Counted from the stretch's first letter, positions 1 to 10,640 are shown. The stretch is DNA of 64,000 nt from Nemophila menziesii (GCA_029959085.1 JARWIR010000018.1:16801001-16865000), one strand, 5' to 3'. A program made the numbers and translations. The notes: generated by a model not told the origin, from the sequence alone.

Positions 1-104
1 ACACTTTAATCATACCTAATCCGTCCCTGAGATCGAAATCCCGTTTACCGGATATTAGTTGGACGAACCGTACACTTGCGGTACGTGTCTTGCCTTTTTA
101 GGTG
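1..104 (+). repeat. 3' tail of a Ty3 LTR, joined directly to pol
   Basis: The run from the start of the window to about 104 matches the last part of the LTRs described below: a ccctgag block, then a block containing gtacacttgcggt, as at 13125-13190 in LTR A. The final LTR bases and the primer-binding site are missing and reverse transcriptase coding begins within about 15 bp. The LTR start lies outside the window. Confidence 0.65.
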
Positions 105-111
105 TGTTATG

Positions 112-870
112 TATGGATTACCGAAAAAAGGAGGAATTACTACAATTCTTAACGATCAAAATGAAGTTATTCATTCAAGAACTGTTGTTGGTTGGAGAGT
201 ATGTATGGATAACCGCAAGTTGAACAAGGCCACCAGAAAAGATCACTTCCCTCTTCCCTTCATATATCAAATGTTAGACAAGTTAGCTGGTAGAGAGTAT
301 TACTGCTTTTTGGATGGATATTCCGGATATAATAAAATTTACGTGGCTCTAGAAGATCAACATAAGACAACCTTTACATGCCCCTTTGGTACGTTTGCAT
401 ATCGCAGAATGCCATTTGGGTTGTGTAATGCACCTGCTACGTTTCAAAGATGTATGATTGCAATCTTCTGGGATATGACCGATAACATCCTTGAGGTATT
501 TATGGATGATTTCTCTGTATTCGGTGATGACTTTGATAATTGTTTACAAAATTTAGAGAGAGTTTTGATTAGATGCAAGGAAAGTGATTTGGTTTTAAAT
601 TGGGAAAGTGTCATTTTATGGTTCGAGAAGGTATAGTATTGGGTCACAAGGTTTCGAGTGCTAGTTTAGAGGTTGATCGCGCAAAGATAGAGATAATAAA
701 AACTCTCCCCCCTCCTGTTTCTGTAAAAGGGGTGAGAAGTTTTCTTGGCCATGCTGGCTTTTATAGGAGATTCATTAAAGATTTTTCTAAGATTGCTAAA
801 CCATTATGTAACTTACTTGAGAAGGACACCAAATTCCTTTTCAATGAATCTTGCATGGTGGCCTTCCAAG
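112..870 (+). pseudogene. Ty3 (Athila/Tat-like) reverse transcriptase, frameshifted
   Basis: Reverse transcriptase domain of a Ty3-type retrotransposon pol. Visible motifs are PKKGG near the start, a VCMDNRKLNKATRKDHFPLP block, FLDGYSGYN, the RRMPFGLCNAPATFQR block, and the active-site box FMDD at 499-510 (usual YMDD or FMDD). Wording of these blocks is characteristic of the Athila/Tat branch. The frame breaks at about 603-612: a conserved NWEKCHFMV-type stretch is split between two frames, consistent with loss of one base. The second frame continues through EVDRAKIE and the [22 protein letters not shown] connection block. Gag and protease coding is absent upstream. It is not functional as it stands. 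Confidence 0.9.
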
Positions 871-879
871 CAATCAAAG

Positions 880-1383
880 AAAAACTCATTACCGCTCATA
901 TTGTATTACCACCTGATTGGAATATGTCATTCGAAGTTATGTGTGATGCTAGTGATTTAGCTATGGGAGTTTTTTTAGGCCAAAGAAAAGATAAGATATT
1001 TCATTCGATCGATTATGCAAGCAAATATTTCAATGGTGTTCAAATTAATTATACTGTTACAGAGAAAGAATTGCTAGCTGTTGTTTATTCATTCGATAAG
1101 TTTCGTTCCTATCTCCTTGGAGCGAAAGTTGTTGTATATACGGATCATTCTTCAATTAGATATCTTATGGAAAAGAAAGATGCTAAACCACAGTTAATAA
1201 TATGGGTGTTATTGCTACAAAAGTTTGATTTAGAGATTAAGGATCGAAAGGGTTGTGAGAATCAAGTTGCAGATCATCTATCTCGTCTTGAAGGATCAGA
1301 ATCAATTGGTGGACCTGAGATAGTTAGAGACGAATTTCCTGATGAGAGTTCATTCGCGTATCACCTAGATAATACTCCTTAGT
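880..1383 (+). pseudogene. Ty3 RNase H domain
   Basis: RNase H part of the same pol, which would degrade the RNA strand of the RNA:DNA hybrid. It is in frame with the second half of reverse transcriptase. Visible blocks are [68 protein letters not shown] and [11 protein letters not shown], in the order normal for Ty3 elements. Catalytic Asp (in CDAS), Glu (TEKE) and Asp (YTDHSS) are present. The frame ends at a TAG at 1381 where related elements read on to integrase, so pol is broken again here. Confidence 0.88.
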
Positions 1384-1499
1384 ATGCTGATATTGCAAAT
1401 TTAATTGTAAGTGGTTCATTTCTTGAAGGATTTACTTATCAAGAAAGAAAATATTAGCTCACCGTGCTAGACAATTATTTTGGGAGGATCCGTTCCTCT

Positions 1500-2700
1500 A
1501 CAAAGTATGTGCTGATCAAATGGTGAGAAGATGAATACCAAGGGAAGAAACTAAAGAAATCATAGCTGGTTGTCATGACTCACCTTATGGAGGACATTTC
1601 AAAGGAGATCGAACTGATGCTAAGGTATTACAATCAGGTTTTTACTGGCCCTCAATAATTAAAGATTGTCATGAATATGTTAAGAGGTGTGAAAGATGTC
1701 AATTTACGGGAAATATATCCAAGAGGGATGATATGCCACATAATAATGTTCTTGAAGTGGAGATATTCGATGTGTGGGGTATTGATTTTATGGGTCCGTT
1801 TGTGCCTTATAATGGAAACCTTTACATTTTATTAGTTGTTGATTACGTGTCTAAATGGGTAGAGGCCATTGCTCTACCAACTAATGATTCGCGAGTAATG
1901 ATTAAGTTACTAAAATCACACATCTTCACTAGACATGGTACACCGAGAGTAATTATTAGTGATGGGGGTTCTCATTTCGTGAATAAATATTTGAAGGCAG
2001 TTTTACAGAAGTATGGAGTGAGACACCGTGTATCTACCGCTTATCATCCACAAGCCAATGGTCAAGCTGAAGTCTCAAATCATGTGGTAATATCTATTTT
2101 AGAGAAGAATGTTGGTCCTACGAGAAAAGATTGATCAATGAAATTAGACGATGCATTATGGGCTTATCATACTGCATTCAAAACTCCAGTTGGTGCATCC
2201 CCATATCGTATGGTTTATGGTAAGGCTTGTCACTTACCTCTTGAGCTTGAAATGGGTGCATATTGGGCTATTGCGCAGTTAAACTTAGATCCTACTTTAG
2301 CCGGTCAGAATCGAATGATGAAACTTAATGAACTTGATGAATTCTGATTACATGCTTATAAAAATGCTAAGTTACAAAGAAAACACTAAGAGGTGGCATG
2401 ATAACCATATTCGTGAAAAGAACTTTGTAGTGGGGCAGAAAGTATTGAAGTATAACTCAAAGTTCAGCAATTATCCCGGTAAATTAAGATCGAAGTGGTC
2501 GGGTCCTTATATTGTGACCAAGGTTAGACTTCTTGGGGCAATTGAAATAGAACATCCACTCGAAACCGTACTTGCATGGTGAACGGTCATCGATTAAAGA
2601 TATACCATGAAGGTGAAGACACCAATCTCTTGGAAGATCCACATCCCGGGGAGATCATGTATCTCCTTGAAGCTCCTTGAAAGCGTGAGGTAACTCGTCG
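1500..2700 (+). pseudogene. Ty3 integrase, three frames with an internal stop
   Basis: Integrase of the same pol. The zinc-binding region can be read from about 1571 (CHDSPYGGHF, then CERCQ near 1690). The core follows with GIDFMGPF, ISDGGSHF, and NGQAEVSNH, so all three acidic residues of the DDE set are present. An in-frame TGA at 2132-2134 sits where related proteins have Trp; reading continues in the same frame ([14 protein letters not shown], then [12 protein letters not shown]) to another stop at 2345. A shifted frame from about 2350 holds the C-terminal part (RWHDNHIREKNF, then KLRSKWSGPYIV). No chromodomain is visible, as expected for the Athila/Tat branch. Confidence 0.88.
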
Positions 2701-3310
2701 AGCTTAACGACGTTAAACAAAAGCCAATTCATTGTATATTAGTTTAAGTCTTTCAGTTTTCGTAGTGTAAATTAGATAAATTTCGCTAATTTAGTGTTTA
2801 TTATTAAGAAATGAGGAACGGTAGTTATTTTTGATGATTTCAGGGGTAAAAAGGTCATGAGTTTGGGGTCGAAAAAGATGGAAGAAAACCGAAAAAATTT
2901 GAGTTCGAAGACTGCGCTCACCGGCAAGCCGGTCAAACGCACTGAAGACCCCCCAAACTCTGACTAGTGCGTCCAGTTTGACGCATGACGTAGCGTCCAC
3001 GTTTGCGCCAGCGAGACACCACAGGTATGCCGGTGGCTGACCTGCTTGCCGGGCCGCGAAGGTGAAAAGTTTTGACTAGTGTGACACGTATGACGTATGG
3101 TGCTGCGTTTGAGGTTGCGCCAGCGAGAGCCCACCGGCATGCCGGTCAACGAAGACAGGATTCTCTGGTTAGTGTGTCACGTATGACGCAATAAGGCTTG
3201 CGTCTGAGGTAAAAAAAATCAATTTGGTAATTTATTTTGCGCCGACACAGCGACCGGCATGCCGGTCAGCCATCGGCTAGTCGGTCCGCTGCTACGAGAG
3301 GCGGTTTAAG
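2701..3310 (+). repeat. GC-rich palindromic island in Ty3 3' region
   Basis: After pol comes a block much richer in G+C than the surroundings. It has three to four degenerate units of roughly 110-120 bp sharing gcgccagcgag, a tgtgacacgtatgacg-type stretch and a palindromic core. The core accggcatgccggt is a perfect 14-bp palindrome at 3133-3146 and again at 3253-3266; weaker versions lie near 2921 and 3025. A different but similarly built GC-rich block lies at 14885-15450 in the second Ty3-type element. Function unknown. Confidence 0.6.
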
Positions 3311-3403
3311 GGTTAAAACCCTACTTTTTTAGCTTCTTTCCCAAGCCAACCTCTTATTCTGAATCCTAGCCTCCACCTACTCCGAAAATCATCAACTAAA
3401 CAC

Positions 3404-3410
3404 TATATAA
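3404..3410 (+). promoter_or_regulatory. Possible TATA box upstream of the extra Ty3 ORF
   Basis: Tatataa lies about 270 bp upstream of the ATG at 3676, in an AT- and C-rich leader-like stretch (3330-3600) that follows the GC island. The arrangement resembles an internal promoter with an untranslated leader, but nothing here proves transcription. Confidence 0.2.
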
Positions 3411-3675
3411 TCATCAAATCAAGCCCTATTTCCTCATAAAAACACACAATCAACTCATATCCTCTCCAAAACACAATCAAATTCCCACTTTTCTCCAAGT
3501 TTTTCTTCTTCCTAGCTTCAAATTCAACCCAATTTCTTCCGAATTCACATCAATTAGATTTTACCCATCTCATATCTCACCATATTCTTCAAGTTTTAAG
3601 CCTCAAAACAACAAAGTTCTAAGTTTTTTTTCTACCTTTCAACTATTTGAAGTTTTGAGTTTGGGGTGACAAGAG

Positions 3676-4290
3676 ATGACTAACATAACCGATTCCATGT
3701 GTACTTATCGAAGGAACATTCCAAGAAACAGAAACAATGTTGGTACTAGTCTAGAACAAGCAATTGAGATTCCTGATTCACGTTTAAACGCAAGACTGAA
3801 AAAATCCCAGCTGCTCCAAAAAGGAAAGAGAATCCGATTAAGGCTAATCCTAATAAAAGTAGACTAATTGATGAACCGGAAAGTGAGGAAGAATCTAAAG
3901 AAGAAACTCCGCAAGCACCCGTTCAAGAACAAAGATTCACAAGAAGGAAGATGTTTGCTCAGAAACCAAGAGAGTTGCTATGACTTGGAATGATCAGGTT
4001 CGTGACAGAATTAATTACTTGAAATTTGGTGTTGAGAAGGGTCTTGCAAAGGATATTATGAATAGTGCTTTTAAGGATTATGCTACTACTTGTGACAAGT
4101 TTGGGTGGAAAGAGTTGAGAGAATGAAAACTTGAATATATTCCTACATTGGTGCGTGATTTTTACGAGGGACTCGCCTTTTCAAATGAAGCAATTATTGT
4201 ACGCAAAAAGGTAATACATCTCTCTACTGACCTTATTCGGAAATCATTGAAATTACCCAACTTCACTGGCCCTTGCCCTTTCCAAGAGTT
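3676..4290 (+). pseudogene. Remnant of extra ORF in the env-like position
   Basis: An ATG at 3676, six bases after a purine-rich motif plus spacer, opens a 63-codon frame (basic, rich in Arg, Asn and Lys). Coding-like sequence continues in other frames to about 4290, with an acidic ESEEE-type stretch near 3880 and then, from 4148, a block reading LVRDFYEGLAFSNEA and VIHLSTDLIRKSLKLPNF. That block resembles the putative plant transposon protein domain found as an extra ORF in Athila/Tat elements (family recognised by wording, not by search). At least two frameshifts and an in-frame stop break it. Its position, between integrase and the 3' LTR, is that of the Athila env-like ORF. Its true function is unknown. 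Confidence 0.5.
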
Positions 4291-4329
4291 GTCCTTCATC
4301 TCCATTTTATTTGTTTCATTTCTTTTTAG

Positions 4330-5683
4330 GAATAAATTAAAATTTTAGATAGATTGTATTAGATGTAAATTGTGTTTAATGGATTTAAGGAATAAATTTA
4401 GTTAGTTAATGTTAGTAGGTAATATGTTTATGAGTTAGTTAGTTTGTATGCTTAAACTATTTACATGAAAACACACATTAATAGTAAAGAAAAGATTATT
4501 GAGCAATGCGGTAGAAGTATGTTTGATCTTAGGGCGCCTTGAGGGGTGTGTAGGTCGTGAGATCCGATCTAGTTGATAACTCATTTGATGAACGTGCTAG
4601 AGGTGAGAAAGTAACGAAATTGCATAGTATAGACCGTGATTAAGTCGGTTATTTGATAATCCTTTTTTTTCTTTTATATTTATGTCCTTTTATTATATTA
4701 TTATCCTTCTCAGATCCTTCTAGCCTTTCTAAAGCCTTTTTATTAGCCATACCCCTTAAATATATAGTACTTTTCCATATGGCCCGCACTCGAATCGCGA
4801 TGCTTAGATAATCGTCTTAGACCTTGAGTTTGGGGTGGTGGGTTCACATTATGGGAAATATTATTGGGTTGGGTTTTTTTTGAGCTTATGTAATTATGCT
4901 CTATTTTGATGATGATTCACTTGTTATTATTGTAACCCTTTGTCGGGGTAAAAGTAAATGAGAAAAGAATTGGAAAAAAAAAATTGAGAAAAAAGTAGCA
5001 TGATATCTCACATCAAGAAGAGAGTCTTAGCTAGCTTACAAAAAAATGAACTGAAAAATATTATATGATTTGGACCGACAAAGTTGAATTTCTTATGTGA
5101 TCATCTCAATTCTTTATATTGGGTTATTGGGGATGGTAATTAGTGCATCAAATCGTTAGGTTGAGTGAGAAAATATATGAAAGTAACTCAAGATCTAGGG
5201 TGATTCGTTGATGGCTAGTGAGAAGAGAGCCAAAAGCTCATCCTAAATTATCCAAAATATACGATCATACCGTCCATAAGCCCACATTACAACCTTAAAG
5301 ACCTCATGATTCTTTGTTATGTGATATAGGAATAATTGATCCAATAGAGAGTAGTTTGATGGATAATTAGAGACTTTGTTATGATAGATGAACAACCTAT
5401 ATCCTTTATGTTAAACTAAGTGAAGAACCTCTCCTTCGTGCATTGCAAAGATAATCTAATCTTGAACTTAAAACAATGTTGATTGTTTGTATGATAAGTG
5501 TATAAGTAATTTAGTTTGTAGATATTATTACATGAAACTTGCTAAGTAGTTGTTTTAGGATTATTACTCACATTCTTCTATCTTCTTCCGTCGTGCTTAA
5601 TTGTAGTATGTGTATTTTTAGATACTTTCCTATGTTCTTATTCTTTATTGTATTGGGATGATACAACTTTGAGTTGGTGATCT
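4330..5683 (+). other. Non-coding 3' region of Ty3 element 1
   Basis: No coding frame of note. It aligns by eye with 16340-17500 and then 19014-19315 of the second Ty3-type element: shared tracts include the purine run near 4960-5010, the block with gagagccaaaagctca (5225-5240, 17385-17400), and the catgattc or cgtgattcc block before 5340 and 17455. It therefore provides the uninterrupted version of the site where solo LTR C sits in the other element. Confidence 0.6.
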
Positions 5684-5740
5684 TGATGTCTCCATATTTA
5701 TGATGAATTAATCCACTCATGAACATCATTTTAGGTACAT
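5684..5740 (+). repeat. Truncated 3' LTR of Ty3 element 1
   Basis: Starts with tgatgtctcc, the same first ten bases as LTRs A, C and E, followed by a catcattttaggt block found at the same distance in the others. Similarity stops after about 57 bp, so the rest of the roughly 1.5-kb LTR is deleted. Confidence 0.7.
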
Positions 5741-6950
5741 TACATTAATTTTTAAGGGATTTTCCCCCATTATTTGATAAATTTTTTGCCGCTAAAGATA
5801 CTATTTCTTGTAGTGTTGGAAAGATAAAGAAATAATATAGTAATGTTATATAAACCATTCTACATAACATGAATCCTTCCAATAATTTTCCAATAAATTC
5901 GGAGTAGTTAATGTCAGTCACTGAGATCCTATTAGGATACCGATATCGTTTGGAGAAAAATAAATCTTCTAAAAAGAAGATAAAATAAGAAAGACACTTG
6001 AACACGCCGTCATATTTTGTGGTAATGCAAGGTTAATTTCGACTAAAAAAAGAACACGCCGTCATAAAACTGAAAAGGGAGAGAGTCAACGTTCACGTGT
6101 ATAGAAACTGTCTACATGTGAAAAAAGTACCAATATGTATCCATGCAATATGATAGAACATGGATATGAAGAATCCTTCTATAGATCAGATAACTAGTAT
6201 GCGTGTTAGCTAAGAATAATGGATAATATCAATCTCCCATTTAACACGAAAGTGTTGTGATAAACATAGCACTGGGTGAACCAATAAAAAAGTCAACACT
6301 AACCCATATCGGATATTAAAGAAAAACGATATGCAATCCATATTGAATACTTACTCGAATATGATAGACTCATTTCAAGAGTAGGGTGGAAACGAGATAA
6401 GTCCTCCCCCAATCAACTAATATACACACAAAAGAAAAAGATGATCATAGCAACTATTTGAAAGGATCAATAGGTATAAGTTAAGAGGAAATATGATATA
6501 CTTCCCAAAAGTATTAGATACATTAAAGCGTATAGAGTCTTTTTTTTTTGTTCAAAGGCGTATAGAGTCTATAAGGGCTACCAGATGTAAGATAATGAAG
6601 CTAACTTTTCCCCAAAACCTGAAGAGTCCCAAACTATGGTTTTCCTTCTCAAGAAGTCTAATATTTCCATAAGTGAGAAAGAGATGACCAACCAAAGTAA
6701 TCACGTGAATCAATTCCTTCTGCATATGTAAGTACATCGGATAAAGAGCCATGCACAACTGAGGAAAGGCAATGTTGTGCAAGATCATTTTTATTTGAAT
6801 TGGTTCGTGCGTCATGAATATGAAGATGCTATCAACAAAGACAAAGACTTACTCCATAATCCACATGCACTTCCTATATTAGTTACACCTTTTTCCTTTC
6901 TCATCTTCCAAAGTATTTTTTGTCAATCTAAGGTAAAAATCAATATAGAG
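5741..6950. other. AT-rich stretch with no recognisable gene
   Basis: No intact gene, LTR pair or terminal inverted repeat seen. A minus-strand 87-codon frame at 6552-6815 is hydrophobic and lacks any motif I know; it contains one of the very short insertions at its edge. From about 6951 the sequence matches 49650 and 62745 and belongs to the pectate lyase array. Confidence 0.4.
6528..6570 (-). mobile_element. 17-bp oligo-T insertion with 13-bp duplication
   Basis: The 13-mer gcgtatagagtct occurs at 6528-6540 and 6558-6570 and brackets tttttttttgttcaaag (6541-6557). Read on the minus strand this is a few bases followed by an A run, with flanking direct repeats of the length made by LINE-type retroposition. 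It looks like an extremely 5'-truncated retroposon. Confidence 0.5.
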
Positions 6951-7033
6951 AATAAGTTTGAACAGTTTGTGTTGATACCTATCCAGTTAGTTTACTTGAT
7001 TAGGCTTGACATGTTTCTAAGGGTATTGGTTAA

Positions 7034-7265
7034 GTGCCCGTTTGGAAGTGTTTTTTTGGAGAAATACTTAAAAGTGCTTTTAACATTTTAATAGTTTTTT
7101 TGAATTTGAAAAACACTTTTTTAAGAAGCACCAAATATGTGCTTCTTGAAAAAAACACTTATAATAATTTTAGATTTCAAAATTATTTTTAACAATTTTT
7201 TTAAATTTTAAATTTTACTCCAAAAACGTTTTTTTCCTCTAAAATAAGGACTTCCAAACGGGCAA
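7034..7265. mobile_element. Tourist-like MITE, copy 1
   Basis: About 232 bp with terminal inverted repeats gtgcccgtttggaagtg and its near complement ending ccaaacgggca. TAA lies at both ends (7031-7033 and 7266-7268), as for PIF/Harbinger three-base duplications. Interior arms also pair (agcac and gtgct blocks), giving a hairpin. The paralogous sites at 49730 and 62810 read straight across without it. Confidence 0.65.
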
Positions 7266-7268
7266 TAA

Positions 7269-7510
7269 GTGCCCGTTTGGAAGTGCTTTTTTGGAGAAGC
7301 ACTAAAAGTGCTTTTAGTATTTTAAGAGTTTTTTTTTTTTTTTTTTTACTTTGAAAAGCACTTTTTTGAAAAGCACCAAATAGGTGTTTCTTAAAAAAAG
7401 CACTTAAAATAATTTTAGATTTCAAGATTATTTTTAATAATTTTTTCAAATTTTGAATTTTATTCTAAAAACGCTTTTTTACTCTAAAATAATCACTTCC
7501 AAACGGGCCC
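7269..7510. mobile_element. Tourist-like MITE, copy 2, head to tail with copy 1
   Basis: Second element of the same family, about 242 bp, starting gtgcccgtttggaagtgc and ending cacttccaaacgggccc. It is flanked by TAA at 7266-7268 (shared with copy 1) and 7511-7513. The two copies differ by scattered substitutions and a longer T run at 7328-7347. Confidence 0.65.
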
Positions 7511-7593
7511 TAAATCTCTTTTCGTAACCACAATTTGCAAATACTTATATTTATTGTGCTAATAATTTTAAAATATATAGTTGTTGCAAATGA

Positions 7594-7651
<58 letters not shown>

Positions 7652-8349
7652 ATTTACCGACAATTACGTGATCCCTAATAGCTTATCGGTAACTAGCGAC
7701 CACCACATGGTCATTACTAAATTTTATTATTATTATTTTTGTAAAGTACACGATCATGCAAGTGTTCGCTATTAAGCTAACGTTTATAACACCCAATTAT
7801 TTGGTCGCCAAAAAATATTTCAGAATTTCCTTTTTATATCACCGGAAACTAGTAACGATCATCAAAAGTGTCATATGTAGCTACCACGCTGGCAGTTGTG
7901 AAATGTTCAGTCACCAGAAGATCCGCGTGAAGTAATATTAAATAATGTTATTATGTACTACCTCTTTTTTTTAATAATTGTCGTATTAAAAGATATTTTT
8001 AGTTTCATAATATATGTCTTGCCAATATAATATTTATTGTATTTTTCATATTTACTCTTATGTTTTTTTTGTATTAATTTAATATTGGTATTCTAATAGA
8101 CATAATTAATATTTTACATAAATTATTTATAATTTCCTTGTATCTATTAAGAGTGATCATTACTCATCTATTAATTAGATTTTTTTTAAAATTTGTATGA
8201 ATCTCAATAGTAACTATTTATTATGGAATTGAGGTAGAAAGAATGGGAAAAAATGTTCAATACCATAACTATATTATGAAGGACTAATTATTCATTAAAA
8301 AAATAAAAATATTACCAAAACATTCTTAAAGGAATAAACCAAATTGTTT
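7511..8349. other. Downstream flank of pectate lyase copy 1
   Basis: No gene. It aligns with 25490-26740 (copy 2, minus the inserted MITE) and with 62880-63786 (copy 4). It includes an (AT)n microsatellite at about 7594-7645 and a conserved block with tcatatcaccggaaactagtaa-type sequence near 7835. Confidence 0.6.
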
Positions 8350-8394
8350 AATTAGCAGGGAATTTCCGTCCAAAAAAAAAAATTAGCAGGGAAT
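8350..8394 (+). mobile_element. 17-bp A-tailed insertion with 14-bp duplication at the stop codon of copy 1
   Basis: Aattagcagggaat is present at 8350-8363 and 8381-8394, bracketing ttccgtccaaaaaaaaa (8364-8380). Copies 2 and 4 have the block once (26740-26753 region and 63785-63798 region). The duplicated block contains the stop codon of the minus-strand gene, so the reading frame is kept. Confidence 0.65.
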
Positions 8395-9921
8395 GTCATT
8401 TCTGCAACTAAGTGGACCTGCATGGTGTGTGAGTGCGGAGACATATGATCCGTGCAAATCTGTGGTGTTCTCTTTTAGGAATGGTGAACCTGACTGAACA
8501 AAGTAGGCGCCATTCAAGAACACGTCACCTTCCGATCTCCATTGCCATTTCATCCACTCACTCTTTTCAGCAAAATTCCTTTTAGTAACCTATTATCAAC
8601 ATCACATCGATATAAATATTAATAAAGCGGTCGAATATGCCTCAAACATGTACCAAAAATTAATAATGTCCGATTGATTTGTCTGATTACCTCCTTAGCG
8701 AAAGAATTTCTAGAGGCCTTGTATTGGTTACCCTGGCTGAGAACTGTAGGATCGGCACTTCCACCAATGGCATACATTTTCCATTGATGATAGTCATTAT
8801 TAACTACGTGGAAAAACCCATGTCTACACCTGGGCATCCTCTGAACTAGACCTCTTCCAAATCGGTTGAATGCCACTGTCACTTGCATTATTTTATCCTC
8901 TATATGTTCATCATCAGCCCCAAAAAGAAGCGCCTATATATTTAGTATTCAAATCACTTGTTAGATAATGAATAAAATTTTGAAAGTTTGTGAGTATAAT
9001 CACAATTTTTTAAGACTTTATATTAATGAACTTACAGAATTGTGGTGATTGAATTTGCAGTTAGAAATGGTGATAGCTGTTGCGGCCAAAGTGGCGTCAA
9101 TGAGACCATCAGAACACTTTGCCAAGGAAACATGATCGATCCAAACATGATTTGACCTGAAGATGCGAATTCCATCTCCATCACTTAATCCTCTTACACC
9201 AACATGCGAAGCCGAATCTCTAATCTTAGTACCTGATGTTGGTACAATGTTATGGATTCGAATGTTATGGATGATAACATTTTGTGCAAATTGGATTGTT
9301 AATCCTGCTCCATTAGCAATGCGTACTTCAACTCCTCGACCATCAATTGTTTTATTATCTGTTATGAAGAGTTCTTGCGTGAGCTTGATTGTCATTGTGT
9401 GTTTGAAAATAATCCATAAGGGTTCATCCTGGATGACTGCATGACGAAGGGTCCCACTTTTGGGTTCATGTGTATCATTGTCCGAGGGATCGGTGACTAT
9501 GTAGAATTTTCCGTCCTTTCCTCCGGTGGTTCCTTGACCAAATCCGAGGCTGCAATCAGCTAATCTCTTCCTATTGTTAGCCCAGTTAGGATCACACCTC
9601 CAACACCTGTCTATAGGGTTTACTGCTTTGCACCCTTCTTCTTTTTTATTGTTTACACTTTGCAATGCCCTATTTGAGAAAATAAATTATATCATTACAT
9701 AAGTATTTCTAATTAATTAAATCAAAGTTTTAAACTTACTCTTCAACTTGTTTGTTGAAGTTAATAGTGGCTTCCTCAGGATTAGGATCATGTGCATTGA
9801 CTGATGCTTCAAGCGCCTTTGCAGCCCGTATTTTTAAAACCTCATAATCTGCATGCAACTTTGGAGTTATTGCAGCAAACGTTAGGAAGAAAATGAGTAG
9901 TATTATGGAATTACTATCCAT
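8383..9921 (-). CDS. Pectate lyase (PL1 family), copy 1, four exons, intact
   Basis: Secreted enzyme that cleaves de-esterified pectin by beta-elimination with calcium. Coding exons by GT-AG sites are 9740-9921, 9036-9669, 8691-8933 and 8383-8589 (182, 634, 243 and 207 nt), giving 421 codons plus stop with no break. The N terminus [20 protein letters not shown] followed by KLHA is a signal peptide. Then come a pectate-lyase N-terminal helix region, the CWRCDPNW motif near residue 83, [17 protein letters not shown], the SDGDGI and WIDH calcium-site blocks, DGLIDA, and the substrate-binding [17 protein letters not shown] stretch with its catalytic Arg. The C terminus ends in a Cys pair pattern (GPLSC then C) seen in the LAT56/LAT59 and Amb a 1 group. 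The start was chosen at the ATG opening the signal peptide. Copy 2 is nearly identical. Pollen or floral expression is inferred from the clade only. Confidence 0.93.
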
Positions 9922-10124
9922 ATTTCTCGTTTTCAATCCAAATAACCCTTTTTATATTTGTGTTTGTTCTCTTACAAACATTAATTGTATTCAAAATTTC
10001 GCATTCAAATTTTTGGCTGATGATTCTTGTAGTTGGTTAAGGAAAAGCAGGTTGAAGATATATTATACATATTAAGAAGGTCAGAGAATGTTTTAAAAGA
10101 TGAGAAGACATGAATAGAAAAGAT

Positions 10125-10136
10125 GTATATATATAA
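10125..10136 (-). promoter_or_regulatory. Putative TATA box of pectate lyase copy 1
   Basis: A tatatata run about 205 bp upstream of the ATG, embedded in a gatgtatatat(at)aag block that is kept at the same relative place in copy 2 (28470) and copy 3 (56503). Conservation across copies is the main support; the implied 5' leader would be about 170 bp. Confidence 0.4.
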
Positions 10137-10640
10137 GATAATTTATGAAAAAAATAATTCAAAAACTCAAATAATTTTTAATAATTTGAGATTAAAATTA
10201 ATGGATAAAAATAATTTGAACATTGAAAAATAGTTTTTCTTTAGTTGGTATTAGAGAAGATAGTCAAAGTTGTTTTTCTTAATTTGAAATAAAAAATAAT
10301 TGGAAAAAAGAGTTTGAATATAAAAGAAAATAGTCAAAGGCAATAAATGTTTATTGATGTGTCGGGTTTTTTCTATATTAAGTATGTGAATGTCGTCAAA
10401 AGATAAAAATCAGTTGATATCAAATTTTCGATCATTCATGGTGAAAAATAAGTCATTCAACGAAATATTCAATGGTGAAACTCCGCGTAAATATCTCACT
10501 CTTTAATATGTAGGTCTTCTGAAACCTAGATGTAAAAGAACATCCCTGGAAGAGATGGTCAATGTCTTCACATCCATTATTGCATAAATCACATGTTGGA
10601 GATATTTGATACCCTATGAGATAAGCTTTTGTGTTTGTGA
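10137..10640. repeat. Upstream flank of copy 1 with degenerate 80-bp repeats
   Basis: Contains two to three degenerate units built around aatggatagaaa(a/c)aatttgaa followed by agtcaaag. The same unit recurs in the flanks of copies 2 and 3 (28500-28700, 56540-56720) and in 38190-38370, 49490-49650, 59690-59860 and 62580-62740. No ORF. Confidence 0.55.

Larger units (their letters stand above)
2859..4836 (+). repeat. Interior polypurine-tract-like motifs, element 1
   Basis: The 11-mer gagtttggggt occurs at 2859-2869, 3657-3667 and 4826-4836. In the second Ty3-type element the same 11-mer lies directly before the 3' LTR (19303-19313), where the plus-strand primer must be. In element 1 the terminal copy next to the LTR start at 5684 is degenerate (gagttggtga at 5671). 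The interior copies therefore look like extra polypurine tracts. Confidence 0.6.

Noticed and set aside
6552..6815. Hydrophobic 87-codon minus-strand frame
   Set aside because: No family motif, no promoter or splice context, and its end lies in the oligo-T insertion.
9163..9444. Plus-strand 93-codon frame inside pectate lyase copy 1 (and its twin at 27522-27803)
   Set aside because: It is the antisense of the strongly conserved exon 2; no motif or separate support.
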